64,000 bases of DNA from DATMER01 sp963844885 (GTDB taxonomy: Bacteria > Acidobacteriota > Thermoanaerobaculia > Multivoradales > UBA5704), in the NCBI GenBank assembly GCA_963844885.1, contig CAWJQA010000017.1:195012-259011 (forward strand), given 5' to 3'. The notes below the pieces were generated by a model. It worked only from the letters and a program-made list of their open reading frames with translations, was not told the origin of the DNA and did no database searches. A program made the position numbers and the translations under genes. Positions 15,081 to 24,767 of the stretch are shown piece after piece (the first letter of the stretch is position 1; each line of letters opens with the position of its first letter).

Positions 15081-16031
15081 ATGCCGAAGTTTCGCTTGCC
15101 TCTCGGAACCCGTAAGGCAACAAGCACACCGAAGCCACTAAGCTCATCAAAAGCCGTCCCCCTTTGGATTACAGCAGCTGGTATCCTAGGGGGCATTGCC
15201 TTTGGGATACTTGCATACGTAGACCGCCATGAAGAAAAGATCCTCAAGCAGCACGAACAGAGCGCTACCGCCCATAAGACCGTCAGCGATGTACTCACAG
15301 AGACCTCTGGATTGGGACCAGTGGTGAGGATCTCTCAAGAAGCTGACCCGATCGATCATATCGATTTGGCAAAGGCGCTCAACGTCGTGGACGAAGTTCT
15401 TGAGAAAAATCCAAAAGATGCTCGTGCTCACGCTGTCAAAGGCCTGATATTACTGAAAGCTGGTGACGATAAGGCGGGCGCAAAACTAGCCCACAAGGCT
15501 CTAGCGCTAGATCCCGAGCTACCGAACGCTCTCATCGTCGCAGGACTGATAGACGCAAGGGCCGGCAACATCAACGAAGCGAAGAGCAAGCTTGAGATGG
15601 CACGTGACTCTGCGGACCAACGAGACATGACCCTTGAACGCAACGTCGCCCAATTAAACCTGGCAATGATACTGGCGAGCCAGGACAAACTGGACGAAGC
15701 ACGAAAAGAACTTGAGGAACCCTTGCGTAATACCATAACGCAAACCACCGCGTCAAACACCCTCGGCGTCATGCTTCTCACTGAGAAACGCTTCAGCGAA
15801 GCCTCTGAGGCTTTCCTCGTCGCCAGTAAAGACAAATCTTTTCTGGGGGCTTCCCAGAACCTTGCCTGCTCCTACATGCTACAGGGAAAGACAAGGGAGT
15901 ATGAGCAAGAGGTAGCCGAGCTAGCTAAGCGTGGAGCACCCGTTCCGGCCTGCGATACTCACAAAGACTTGAAACCCGATCTGGGCGTTAAGGGGGTCGG
16001 TACCTATTGGCACATTACGAGAGATTTCTAG
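15081..16031 (+). CDS. Membrane-anchored TPR protein
   Basis: A 316-residue protein with one transmembrane helix at about 26-47 (VPLWITAAGILGGIAFGILA) and a TPR domain from about residue 95 to 290 (AKALNVVDEVLEKNPKDARA, HKALALDPELPNALIVAGLI, and so on). AAGGAG lies 9 bp upstream of the ATG. Base composition is clearly lower in GC than the flanks and codon use is less biased, which suggests recent acquisition together with the following gene. It overlaps that gene by up to 25 bp, so translation may be coupled. Confidence 0.78.
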   Translation: MPKFRLPLGTRKATSTPKPLSSSKAVPLWITAAGILGGIAFGILAYVDRHEEKILKQHEQSATAHKTVSDVLTETSGLGPVVRISQEADPIDHIDLAKALNVVDEVLEKNPKDARAHAVKGLILLKAGDDKAGAKLAHKALALDPELPNALIVAGLIDARAGNINEAKSKLEMARDSADQRDMTLERNVAQLNLAMILASQDKLDEARKELEEPLRNTITQTTASNTLGVMLLTEKRFSEASEAFLVASKDKSFLGASQNLACSYMLQGKTREYEQEVAELAKRGAPVPACDTHKDLKPDLGVKGVGTYWHITRDF

Positions 16032-17449
16032 CGAAGCGCGGTTGTCTTCCGCGGAGCCTTTGGCCAGCCCTGACGCTAGCCTTAACAGTGTCTAGTTGCC
16101 TTGCATGTATTGTTGAAAGACACCAAGAGGACTCAAGCTTAGTCGATCAGATCGATCGACTAATGTCCAAAAGCTACCCTCCGGGGCGGCCTGGCGCAGC
16201 CGTGCTGGTCAAGGCGAACGGGCATGTTATCTTCTCCAAGGGCTATGGCTTGGCCAACGCAGAGTGGAATGTGCCGATTACTCCCCAAACTGTTTTCAGA
16301 TTGGGGTCAATAACAAAGCAATTCACCGCGTTGTCCATCCTTCTCTTGGTGAAGGACGGGCGAATCTCCTTAGACGATCCAATCGACAAGTACCTTCCCG
16401 CATTTCGCGGACACGGCATCACCGTCGAGAATCTACTGACTCATACCTCCGGACTACCGAGCTACACATCGCTAGACGGCTACAACATCTGGAGCCGTCT
16501 CGATCCGACGAAAAGAGAGATGCTTGCCCTATTGGCCAGCCAACCCTCAGACTTCGCTCCCGGAAATGACTGGTCTTATAGTGATTCAGGGTACTATGTG
16601 CTTGGGTTGATCATCGAAAAGATCTCTGGCCAGAGCTATGAAAAGTTCCTTCAGTCACGGATCTTCCAGCCCCTCAGCATGAAGGATACCACCTCGGACT
16701 TGGGAGGTAACATCATTCCTCGGCGGGCTAGCGGCTACATTGAGAGAGGTAACCGGCCTTTTAACGCACCTTTCCTCAGCATGGGGGTGCCTTATTCGGC
16801 AGGCTGGTTGGCCTCAAACACCGAAGATCTTGCAAAATGGGACAATGCCCTTCAAAGCAAAGGTCTCGCGGGAATCGATCTGATCACCAAAATGTTCACT
16901 CCTTTTAAGCTCAAGACCGGTCGATTGACGAACTATGGCTATGCTTGGTTTATACACGATTTCTATGGATACCGGTTCGTCGAACACGGTGGCCGGATTA
17001 GCGGTTTTGAAGCCCACGTATTAAAGGTTCCCAGCGTGGATCTCTTCATTGCAGTGCTTAGTAATGCCGCTGACCACGAACCCTCGGTGGACTTCGTCGC
17101 AACAGAGATAGCCACCTATGTTCTTGGGAAGCCCTACACACCAGTGTCGAAGCCGATTTCTTCTGCTACTTCAGCGCGCCTTGTGGGAGCTTACCAACTG
17201 GAGGGAGAGAGCGGAGGCCTTCGTTGTGTTGAGGCGGTTGGCGATCGGCTCTTCATCAAGAAGAACGGTGGAGTCCCTCGCGAGGTCTTTGCGAGCGGCC
17301 TTGACACTTTCTTCCTTGCTAACTCGTTCGATACCCTGCGCCTTTTTAGTGACCCTGTACACGGAGGCTCCGGCTTGATGGTAGAGTCCAAGTACTGGCC
17401 TGAAACGTTCGCGCGGAAAGTCGATAACCGGGTCGGAGCGTGCCAATAA
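16007..17449 (+). CDS. Serine hydrolase of the beta-lactamase/class C family, probable lipoprotein
   Basis: About 480 residues. The three active-site motifs are present: SITK (S101, K104), YSD (Y191-D193, the YxN-like position) and HGG (H326). The N-terminal hydrophobic stretch ending VSSC-L could be a lipobox. A C-terminal domain after residue 375 resembles the small lipocalin-like tail of many such hydrolases. Substrate could be beta-lactam, D-amino-acid peptide or ester; the motifs do not decide. The start is uncertain: a TTG at 16007 within the upstream gene is the only one placing the signal sequence correctly. Composition matches the lower-GC upstream gene. Confidence 0.85.
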   Translation: MAHYERFLAKRGCLPRSLWPALTLALTVSSCLACIVERHQEDSSLVDQIDRLMSKSYPPGRPGAAVLVKANGHVIFSKGYGLANAEWNVPITPQTVFRLGSITKQFTALSILLLVKDGRISLDDPIDKYLPAFRGHGITVENLLTHTSGLPSYTSLDGYNIWSRLDPTKREMLALLASQPSDFAPGNDWSYSDSGYYVLGLIIEKISGQSYEKFLQSRIFQPLSMKDTTSDLGGNIIPRRASGYIERGNRPFNAPFLSMGVPYSAGWLASNTEDLAKWDNALQSKGLAGIDLITKMFTPFKLKTGRLTNYGYAWFIHDFYGYRFVEHGGRISGFEAHVLKVPSVDLFIAVLSNAADHEPSVDFVATEIATYVLGKPYTPVSKPISSATSARLVGAYQLEGESGGLRCVEAVGDRLFIKKNGGVPREVFASGLDTFFLANSFDTLRLFSDPVHGGSGLMVESKYWPETFARKVDNRVGACQ

Positions 17450-18036
17450 TGCCACGAATCACCATTCAGGAACCGTCCGCCAAAGAGGAGATCGTCCGCG
17501 AGCTCCATGCCTTGCATGGTCAAAGCCGGGCCTTTTGGGATTCCTTCTCCACACCCGAGTTCTTCTCTCCCTTCGGCGACGCCTGGTCTCCGGCTGACAA
17601 CGTCCGCCACCTTCTCAAATCGAATTGACCCGTGGCCCGCGCGTTGAGCATGCCCAAAGCGCTGCTGGCGATCCGCTTCGGAGTCGGCGTGCGCTCCTCG
17701 ATCCCCTACTCGAAGCTTCGCGAGCGATACCTCTCGCTCCTGGCCGCGGGGCAGAAGGCCGGCCGGTTCGCGCCCGCTCCACTGACTCCTTCCGAGCAGA
17801 CGGACGAACAGCGACGCTCCCTGATGACCGTTCTGGATACGGTCTCCGAAAACCTCGCGTCCGCCGTGCCTCCTTGGCGGGAGTGGCAGTTGGATCGGCT
17901 GCGACTGCGCCATCCCGCCCTTGGCAACCTCACGGTCCGGGAAATGCTCTTCTTCACGCTCTACCACAACCTCCATCACGTGCAGAATGTCGCCCGGAGA
18001 CGCCATACTGGCGACCCGTCTCGAATTGGGCTCTGA
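17449..18036 (+). pseudogene. DinB-superfamily protein interrupted by an in-frame stop
   Basis: One reading frame encodes a DinB-like four-helix protein (about 195 residues) but is broken by TGA at 17626-17628, in NVRHLLKSN-stop-PVARALSMPK. Both halves are in the same frame, and related proteins have a charged residue at the stop. The second half ends with YHNLHHVQNV, the His-rich metal site of DinB proteins. A GTG at 17632 could start a truncated product. A substitution (or error) at one codon would restore it. It begins on the stop codon of the hydrolase gene. Confidence 0.65.
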
Positions 18037-18063
18037 CATTGAGCGGGACGCAGATCTAGCTGG

Positions 18064-18093
18064 TTGACATTGTCAGCTCGCCTGAGGCATAAT
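18064..18093 (+). promoter_or_regulatory. Promoter and operator of the XRE-ImmA/PIN operon
   Basis: TTGACA at 18064-18069, an 18-bp spacer, and CATAAT at 18088-18093. The -35 box is embedded in an 11-bp palindrome TGACATTGTCA (18065-18075), a plausible operator for the XRE protein encoded downstream. GAGGA at 18100-18104 is the ribosome site for the ATG at 18112. Confidence 0.6.
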
Positions 18094-18111
18094 CCAGCCG
18101 AGGAAACCGAA

Positions 18112-19317
18112 ATGCTTCCCCAGAACAAGGTTGATCCCCTCGCCAGCGTCGACCCGCGTGGACTGGGTTCGCGTTTGCGAGAGGCGCGAGAGGCGCGAAG
18201 CTGGACGCAACAGTTACTCGCCGAGAAGCTCGGGGTGGCACGCACCACGGTCGTCGCCATCGAAAAAGGCGAGCGCCGGCTCAAGCCCGCGGAGCTTTTG
18301 ACGGTTGCGAACCTTCTGGGCAAGGGTGTTTCCGACCTCCTGCAGAGCAGCGCTCCTGCGGAGGGGTTTGCTGTTCGGCTTCGAGGTCTTCTGCCGGCCA
18401 TGGCCGACCTTGGAGGTGATGTCCCCTCCTTGATCCAGCAGTTCCAGGAATGTGCTGAAGATTACCTGCGGCTGGAGGATATCTGTGAAGCGCCCTTGCG
18501 TCGGCGCTATCCTGCGGAGTACGACATTCAGGGTAATGATCCCGAGCTCGCCGCGGAGGATGTCGCAGAGAGTGAGCGCAAGCGACTCGATCTGGGCGAA
18601 GGTCCCCTTGCCGATCTGCGAGGTGTCTTGGAGGCGGATGTCGGCCTCCGGGTGTTTCAACTCCCGTTGCCGCCAAGGCTTGCCGGCATGTTTGCCTACA
18701 CGAATCATCTCGGAGGCTGCATAGCCATAAACCTGCGCCATTCCGTGGAGAGGAGGCGAACGAGCCTGGCGCATGAGTACGGTCACTTTCTGACTGCGCG
18801 TGAACGATCCGAGGTTACTGTGGAAGGTCAATACGAACGCAAGCCCGCGGGAGAGCGCTTTGCTGAGGGCTTTGCGCGGGCTTTCCTTCTGCCGGCTTCC
18901 GGTGTGCGGCGGCGCTTCCTGGAGCTTGAACGGGAGCGGTCTGGAGGGATGACGTTGGGAGATCTTTACCGGCTTGCGCGCTCTTATGGAGTCTCCCTGG
19001 AGACGATGACTCATCGTCTCGAAGAGCTACGATTGATCCCCGGCGGCACCTGGGATCGTGCCCGGCAAGAACGCTTCAAGGTAGCCGAACCCACCAATAC
19101 GGACGACGATTTCTTCCCCCCGCGCTACATCGCTCTCGCCGTCGAGGCTTGGCAGAGAGAGCAAATCAGCGAGGGGCAGCTTGCGCGGTTCTTGCGGACG
19201 GACCGGCTTGGAGCCCGGGAAAGTATCCAGCGGCTCACTTCGCTCGGGCTGGCGGACACGGACCAGGATGAACCGCTGAACCTGGCTGAGCCACTTCTCA
19301 GAGCGGCTTCCCGATAG
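18112..19317 (+). CDS. XRE-HTH plus ImmA/IrrE metallopeptidase protein
   Basis: A 401-residue protein. Residues 17-76 are an XRE helix-turn-helix (SRLREAREARSWTQQLLAEK, then GVARTTVVAIEKGERR). The ImmA/IrrE (COG2856) zinc peptidase follows, with HEYGH at 221-225 in a TSLAHEYGHFL context. ImmA/IrrE proteins cleave repressors, or in toxin-antitoxin settings act as the antitoxin. The ATG at 18112 has GAGGA 7 bp upstream; in-frame extension upstream to a TTG would run into the promoter. It is 3 bp from a PIN-domain gene, so the two form an operon. Domain order and pairing fit the predicted Xre-COG2856 modules with toxin-like partners. Confidence 0.86.
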   Translation: MLPQNKVDPLASVDPRGLGSRLREAREARSWTQQLLAEKLGVARTTVVAIEKGERRLKPAELLTVANLLGKGVSDLLQSSAPAEGFAVRLRGLLPAMADLGGDVPSLIQQFQECAEDYLRLEDICEAPLRRRYPAEYDIQGNDPELAAEDVAESERKRLDLGEGPLADLRGVLEADVGLRVFQLPLPPRLAGMFAYTNHLGGCIAINLRHSVERRRTSLAHEYGHFLTARERSEVTVEGQYERKPAGERFAEGFARAFLLPASGVRRRFLELERERSGGMTLGDLYRLARSYGVSLETMTHRLEELRLIPGGTWDRARQERFKVAEPTNTDDDFFPPRYIALAVEAWQREQISEGQLARFLRTDRLGARESIQRLTSLGLADTDQDEPLNLAEPLLRAASR

Positions 19318-19320
19318 AGC

Positions 19321-19869
19321 ATGCTGACGAGCGTTTCGAAGGGCACCACCCTTCTTCTGGACGCATGCTGCATCATCAATTTTCTTGCGACCGGCCGGAT
19401 CGAGGAGATCCTGACCGGCCTTCCCTATGCTTTTGCTACGTCGCGCCTCATTGTTGACAAGGAAGTTATCACCGTCATGCGCGCTTCTGGAACAAGGGAA
19501 GCCATTCCCCCATCTCGCCTGGAGGTTCTTCCAGGTTTATCCATCCTGGATTTATCCGGAGACGAAGAGCTGAATTCATTCATCCACTTTGCGACTCACC
19601 TCGATGACGGGGAAGCCTCCGTGTGCGCATTGGCACTCTCTCGGAAAGGAGCCGTCGCAACGGACGATCGGAAGGTTATCCGTCTGCTAGCAGGGACTAG
19701 GCCGGAAGTGCAAGTGATTCAAACACCCGAGCTTCTGTTCCAGTGGGCTCGGCTCTTGAGGCTCAAGGACACCGAAGCCCGGAAGCTCATCTATGCTGTG
19801 GAGCAGTACGCTCGATTCCGTCCGCGGCGGGATGCTCCCCGCGCCGACTGGTGGGAAAAACTGCGCTGA
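19321..19869 (+). CDS. PIN-domain-like protein, toxin candidate
   Basis: A 182-residue protein of PIN type: D14 in TLLLDACCIINFL, D95-D96-G-E98 in HLDDGEASVCALAL and D115-D116 in AVATDDRKVIRL match the metal-binding acidic set. A C-terminal extension (residues 140-182) is basic. It starts 3 bp after the XRE-ImmA gene. In such pairs the PIN protein is the likely RNase toxin and the XRE-ImmA protein its control partner. The next gene converges with a 6-bp gap. Confidence 0.78.
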   Translation: MLTSVSKGTTLLLDACCIINFLATGRIEEILTGLPYAFATSRLIVDKEVITVMRASGTREAIPPSRLEVLPGLSILDLSGDEELNSFIHFATHLDDGEASVCALALSRKGAVATDDRKVIRLLAGTRPEVQVIQTPELLFQWARLLRLKDTEARKLIYAVEQYARFRPRRDAPRADWWEKLR

Positions 19870-19875
19870 CAACGC

Positions 19876-20904
19876 CTACGGCATCGTGTCCTTCACAACC
19901 AACAGCCGCCCCGCCTTCGGATCGCAGACCCACACCTGGTTGTGATCATCGGCCACGGCGCAGTGCGCGCCGACGGCGGTGTCGACGGTGCCGAGCAGCG
20001 TCAGCTTTCCGTCGTCCGAAACTCCGGCGATGGCCATCTGACCCATCTTCGAGGCGGGCACGTAGAGATGGCGGAGCGTGGGGTTGTAGGCGACGATGTC
20101 CACTCCGGAGCCGAAGCGGAAGCGGTCCTTGACGGCGCCGCCGTGGGCGAGGTCGAGGACGTCCGCGCCTCCCTCGGCGCAGCCGACGAAAAGAAAGTTG
20201 CGTTTGGCGTCCATCGCCAGTCCCCGGGAGCCCTCACAGCCGTTGGGCCAGGTCTGGACGACCTTGCGCGTTTTGAGGTCGATCACCACCGTCGAGGTCT
20301 TCCAAAGGTTGCTGTAGGCCAGGCCGCGGCCGGCGTCGACGACGAGCGACTCCAAGCCGCCGGGCACGACGAGGAGAGCTTCGTGAGTCGGCGCCGGAGG
20401 ACTGGCCGCGGAGAGGGAAAAGATTTCGATCGCCTCCTTGTCGGGCTCGGTCACCCAAACCTCGTTCGTGGGCGCGACGAAGCGGACGTAGTCGGGGCTG
20501 CCGGCGAGCGCGGCGCCCCCCACGATCGTCCCTTTGCGCGGATCCACGACCGAGAGTCGCAGCGCCGTGCGGTCGATGGCGAAGAGGTAGGCCCCGCCTT
20601 CGTCCGCCGAGGTGGTCCCTTCCCCGTGGCCGCCCACGGTGGTCGCGGCGGCCTGAAAGCCGGCGATCTCCTTCACCTTCCGGCTCTTCGGATCGATCAG
20701 GTCGAGCCGGCCGGTGCGACCGGCCGGGACCAGCACCTGCCGCAGGCCCGCGGGGAAGGCGAGGTCATCGAAGCCGATCGCCCCCTCGCCGCCGGGCACG
20801 GCGAAAGGCTCCCCGAAAAGGACTTTGGCCGGTGCGGCGGGAGCTTGCCCGGCGGCCTGAGTCGCGAGAAGCACCGCCAACAGGAGCAGAGGGGACCGTT
20901 TCAT
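19876..20904 (-). CDS. Secreted beta-propeller (YVTN/NHL-like) protein
   Basis: A 342-residue protein with a signal peptide (MKRSPLLLLAVLLATQAAGQ, residues 1-20). The remainder shows repeating beta-propeller blades (RLDLIDPKSRKVKEIAGF, LRLSVVDPRKGTIVGG, TVVIDLKTRKVVQTWPNG, GADVLDLAHGGAVKDRF, QVWVCDPKAGRLLVVKD). Two cysteines near residues 224 and 240 may pair. It has no catalytic motif and probably binds a ligand or partner in the periplasm. It is 39 bp downstream of a GT39 gene on the same strand. Confidence 0.82.
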   Translation of the reverse strand: MKRSPLLLLAVLLATQAAGQAPAAPAKVLFGEPFAVPGGEGAIGFDDLAFPAGLRQVLVPAGRTGRLDLIDPKSRKVKEIAGFQAAATTVGGHGEGTTSADEGGAYLFAIDRTALRLSVVDPRKGTIVGGAALAGSPDYVRFVAPTNEVWVTEPDKEAIEIFSLSAASPPAPTHEALLVVPGGLESLVVDAGRGLAYSNLWKTSTVVIDLKTRKVVQTWPNGCEGSRGLAMDAKRNFLFVGCAEGGADVLDLAHGGAVKDRFRFGSGVDIVAYNPTLRHLYVPASKMGQMAIAGVSDDGKLTLLGTVDTAVGAHCAVADDHNQVWVCDPKAGRLLVVKDTMP

Positions 20905-20943
20905 CGATATTCCTCCCGCCGCGAGGCGCGGCGAAGGCGGTCA

Positions 20944-22590
20944 TCATAGCCCACCAGGCGGCTTGATTTCGGGTATCCGGTAGATAAACATCCCGCCCCC
21001 CAGGTCGGCGACCCGGGGATAGCGGTTGATCCAGGTGAACGCGTCTGGAGGGATCGGCACGATGCGGCCATCCTTGTAGGTGGCGTAGGGGTAGCCGTGG
21101 AGGAAATTGGCGCTGACCGCCACGAGCCCCGGGCGGTCCGGGCGCGGGAAATCCCACGCAATGCCGTAGAGCGCGGGATCCACGTGGCCGAAGTAGGCGA
21201 GGCCGATGTGATCGATCCCTTCCCGGTCCATGTAGGCGCGGACGCGCTTGAGCCCCTGGCCCCAATCGATGTTGGAGTCGAGGAGGATCCGGTCCCCCTG
21301 GCCGGCAGCCAGGAGGTTGAAGTAGGAAATCGTGTCCGGCGTCGCGAGGAAGGTCGAAAGGGGATAGATCAGAAGCAGGCCCACGGCGGCGGTCTGCAAA
21401 GCCCGGCCGCGGGTTTTCAGCCATGGGACGAGCCGGCCGGCGTAGACGAAGAGCAGAGGAAAGATGGGTAGAATGTAGCGGATGCCATAGTGAACCTTCA
21501 AGATCGAAAAGAAAACGAGAAGTACCAGGACCGGCAGCCAGAGGAAGGATTGGCCGCGCACTTCCCGCCTGCGCGCGAAGGGCGCCAGTAGCAGCGCGGC
21601 GAGGAGCGGCAGAGGCGTCTTGTAAAGAATGACGATCAGGTAGTAGGCCGGCGAGCCATCCCGCGACCAGCGGCCCAGGAGGTACTCGGGGTACTCGCCG
21701 ACGTCGTTGATGCGCTGCAAGGCGTCGAGCCCTTCCAGGTAGGCGGCCGGCAGCGGCGCCGGGAATCCGGCGGGGAGGATGCCGGCGACCGTCTTCAGCA
21801 GGTGGCTTTCGAAGCGGAACGATCCCAGAGGCTGGCCGATGTCCTCGAAGAGATAGCCGGCATCGATCACGATCAGACTGATCAGGAGGATCAACAGCAC
21901 GGCGCCCAGGCGGCGGAGCCGGCGCTCCGGATGAATCACGGCCAGCAGCAGGAAGACCGGGTACAACAGCAGGGCCGTGAACTTCGCGAGCTGAGCCAGC
22001 CCCAGGGCCAGGCCGCACAGGAAAAGCCCGGTCCGGGTGGGGTTCAGGACAAATCGGTGAAACAGGTACAGGGCCAGGACGAAGAAGAAGGCCAGGCCCA
22101 CGTCCACGGTGGCGAGGTGGGCATGAGCGATGAGCGACGGGAAAAAGACGGTCAGAAAAAGGGAGACGAGACCGGCTTCGTCGCCGTAAAGCTCGCGGGA
22201 CCAGCGGAAGACGAGCCAGCCGAGAAGAAGCCCGAGCGCCACCACGGGCAGCCGGCCGAGGAGGAACATCCGGTCGTAGATCCGCCGGTTCCTCTCCATG
22301 AATCCGGTGCCGTAGACCCAGGGATACCAGCCGGTGTTCTCGATCCGCGCGGCCGGATCGAGCGAGGGCCGGAGCGCGATCAGCGGCAGCGCCGAAACGA
22401 CCTTGACCAGCGGCGGGTTCAGGGGAAAGAGATCGAACCGGCCGGTGGTCAGCGTGTAGTACCCGGACGGCAGGTGGGCGAGCTCGTCGACCGTGGGGGT
22501 GTCCCAGAGCAGTCCATGGACGCAGAGGAGGGCGAAAAGTACCAGCAGGAGGACGGCGGCGAGGCGGGTCCGGGGCGGCTCGGGGGTCAC
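20944..22590 (-). CDS. GT39/PMT-type membrane glycosyltransferase
   Basis: A 548-residue protein with about ten membrane helices. The first periplasmic loop holds DTPTVDELAHLPSGYYTL (residues 29-46), the acidic motif of ArnT/PMT enzymes, and YLFHRF and RFELFPLNPPL-type loops are also visible. It would use a polyprenyl-phosphate sugar donor at the periplasmic face. The C-terminal soluble tail (from about 430) starts with LLDSNIDWGQGLKRVRAY, a signature common to this subgroup. It is 3 bp from the biotin-carrier gene, but a shared role is unlikely. Confidence 0.84.
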   Translation of the reverse strand: MTPEPPRTRLAAVLLLVLFALLCVHGLLWDTPTVDELAHLPSGYYTLTTGRFDLFPLNPPLVKVVSALPLIALRPSLDPAARIENTGWYPWVYGTGFMERNRRIYDRMFLLGRLPVVALGLLLGWLVFRWSRELYGDEAGLVSLFLTVFFPSLIAHAHLATVDVGLAFFFVLALYLFHRFVLNPTRTGLFLCGLALGLAQLAKFTALLLYPVFLLLAVIHPERRLRRLGAVLLILLISLIVIDAGYLFEDIGQPLGSFRFESHLLKTVAGILPAGFPAPLPAAYLEGLDALQRINDVGEYPEYLLGRWSRDGSPAYYLIVILYKTPLPLLAALLLAPFARRREVRGQSFLWLPVLVLLVFFSILKVHYGIRYILPIFPLLFVYAGRLVPWLKTRGRALQTAAVGLLLIYPLSTFLATPDTISYFNLLAAGQGDRILLDSNIDWGQGLKRVRAYMDREGIDHIGLAYFGHVDPALYGIAWDFPRPDRPGLVAVSANFLHGYPYATYKDGRIVPIPPDAFTWINRYPRVADLGGGMFIYRIPEIKPPGGL

Positions 22591-22593
22591 GCG

Positions 22594-23084
22594 TCAGTCC
22601 ATTTCGAAGAGCGGATCTCCCCCTTCGACGTTCTGGCCGGGCTGGACATGGATACGAGTGACGGTGCCGTCGTACTCGGCCCGGATCTCGTTCTGCATTT
22701 TCATGGCTTCCAGCACGACGACGCCCTGCCCGGCGGTGACGGCCTGCCCTTCTTCGACGAGGAGGGTGACCACGCGGCCGGGCATGTAGGCGGCGATCTT
22801 CTGTCGGCGCTTCGCGCCGCCTCCGCCGCGGGTCTGGGCGGCGAGATGCGTCAGGGGGTCGGTGACCGAGACCGGGCCGGCGCCGTGGCGGGTGCTGACC
22901 CAGTAGTCCTCGCCGCGGACCGAGACCGCGACCTCGTGGTGGGCGCCGTCGATCCGGAGGCTGCGAAGGCCTCCACGGGCGGTCCTGGCGTCCACCGTCC
23001 AGGTCCGCTCGCCGACGGTGACTTCATAGAGGTCGCCTTCGCGCCGGACCCGGACCTTCTCCTCGCGCTCACTCTGGCGGACGA

Positions 23085-23094
<10 letters not shown>
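22594..23094 (-). CDS. Biotin carboxyl carrier protein/domain
   Basis: A 166-residue protein whose C-terminal 70 residues form a biotinyl domain with EAMKM and the biotinylated K132, followed by GTVTRIHVQPGQNVEGGDPL. The N-terminal 90 residues resemble the BT/linker domain of the alpha subunit of propionyl- or methylcrotonyl-CoA carboxylases. It overlaps the upstream biotin carboxylase gene by 10 bp, so the pair is a split version of the alpha subunit. No carboxyltransferase gene lies in the window. Confidence 0.88.
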
Positions 23095-24660
<1,566 letters not shown>

Positions 24661-24690
24661 GGCAGGCATAGGGGCGGCTATCTTAGCTCA

Positions 24691-24715
24691 AAGCCCCCTC
24701 CCTGGAAGGGGGCTT
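24691..24715. repeat. AAGCCCCCT/AGGGGGCTT stem-loop
   Basis: A hairpin with 9-bp arms around CCCTGGA lies between the divergent starts of the carboxylase and FecR genes. It lacks a U-tract, so it is more likely a REP-like element than a terminator. Confidence 0.5.
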
Positions 24716-24767
24716 CCGCCGGAGAGCCGTGTGTTATATTCACCTTCCTACATGAGAGGCTGGTAGG

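Noticed and set aside
24691..24715. Intrinsic terminator
   Set aside because: The hairpin has no U-tract and lies between divergent gene starts, so it is listed as a repeat instead.
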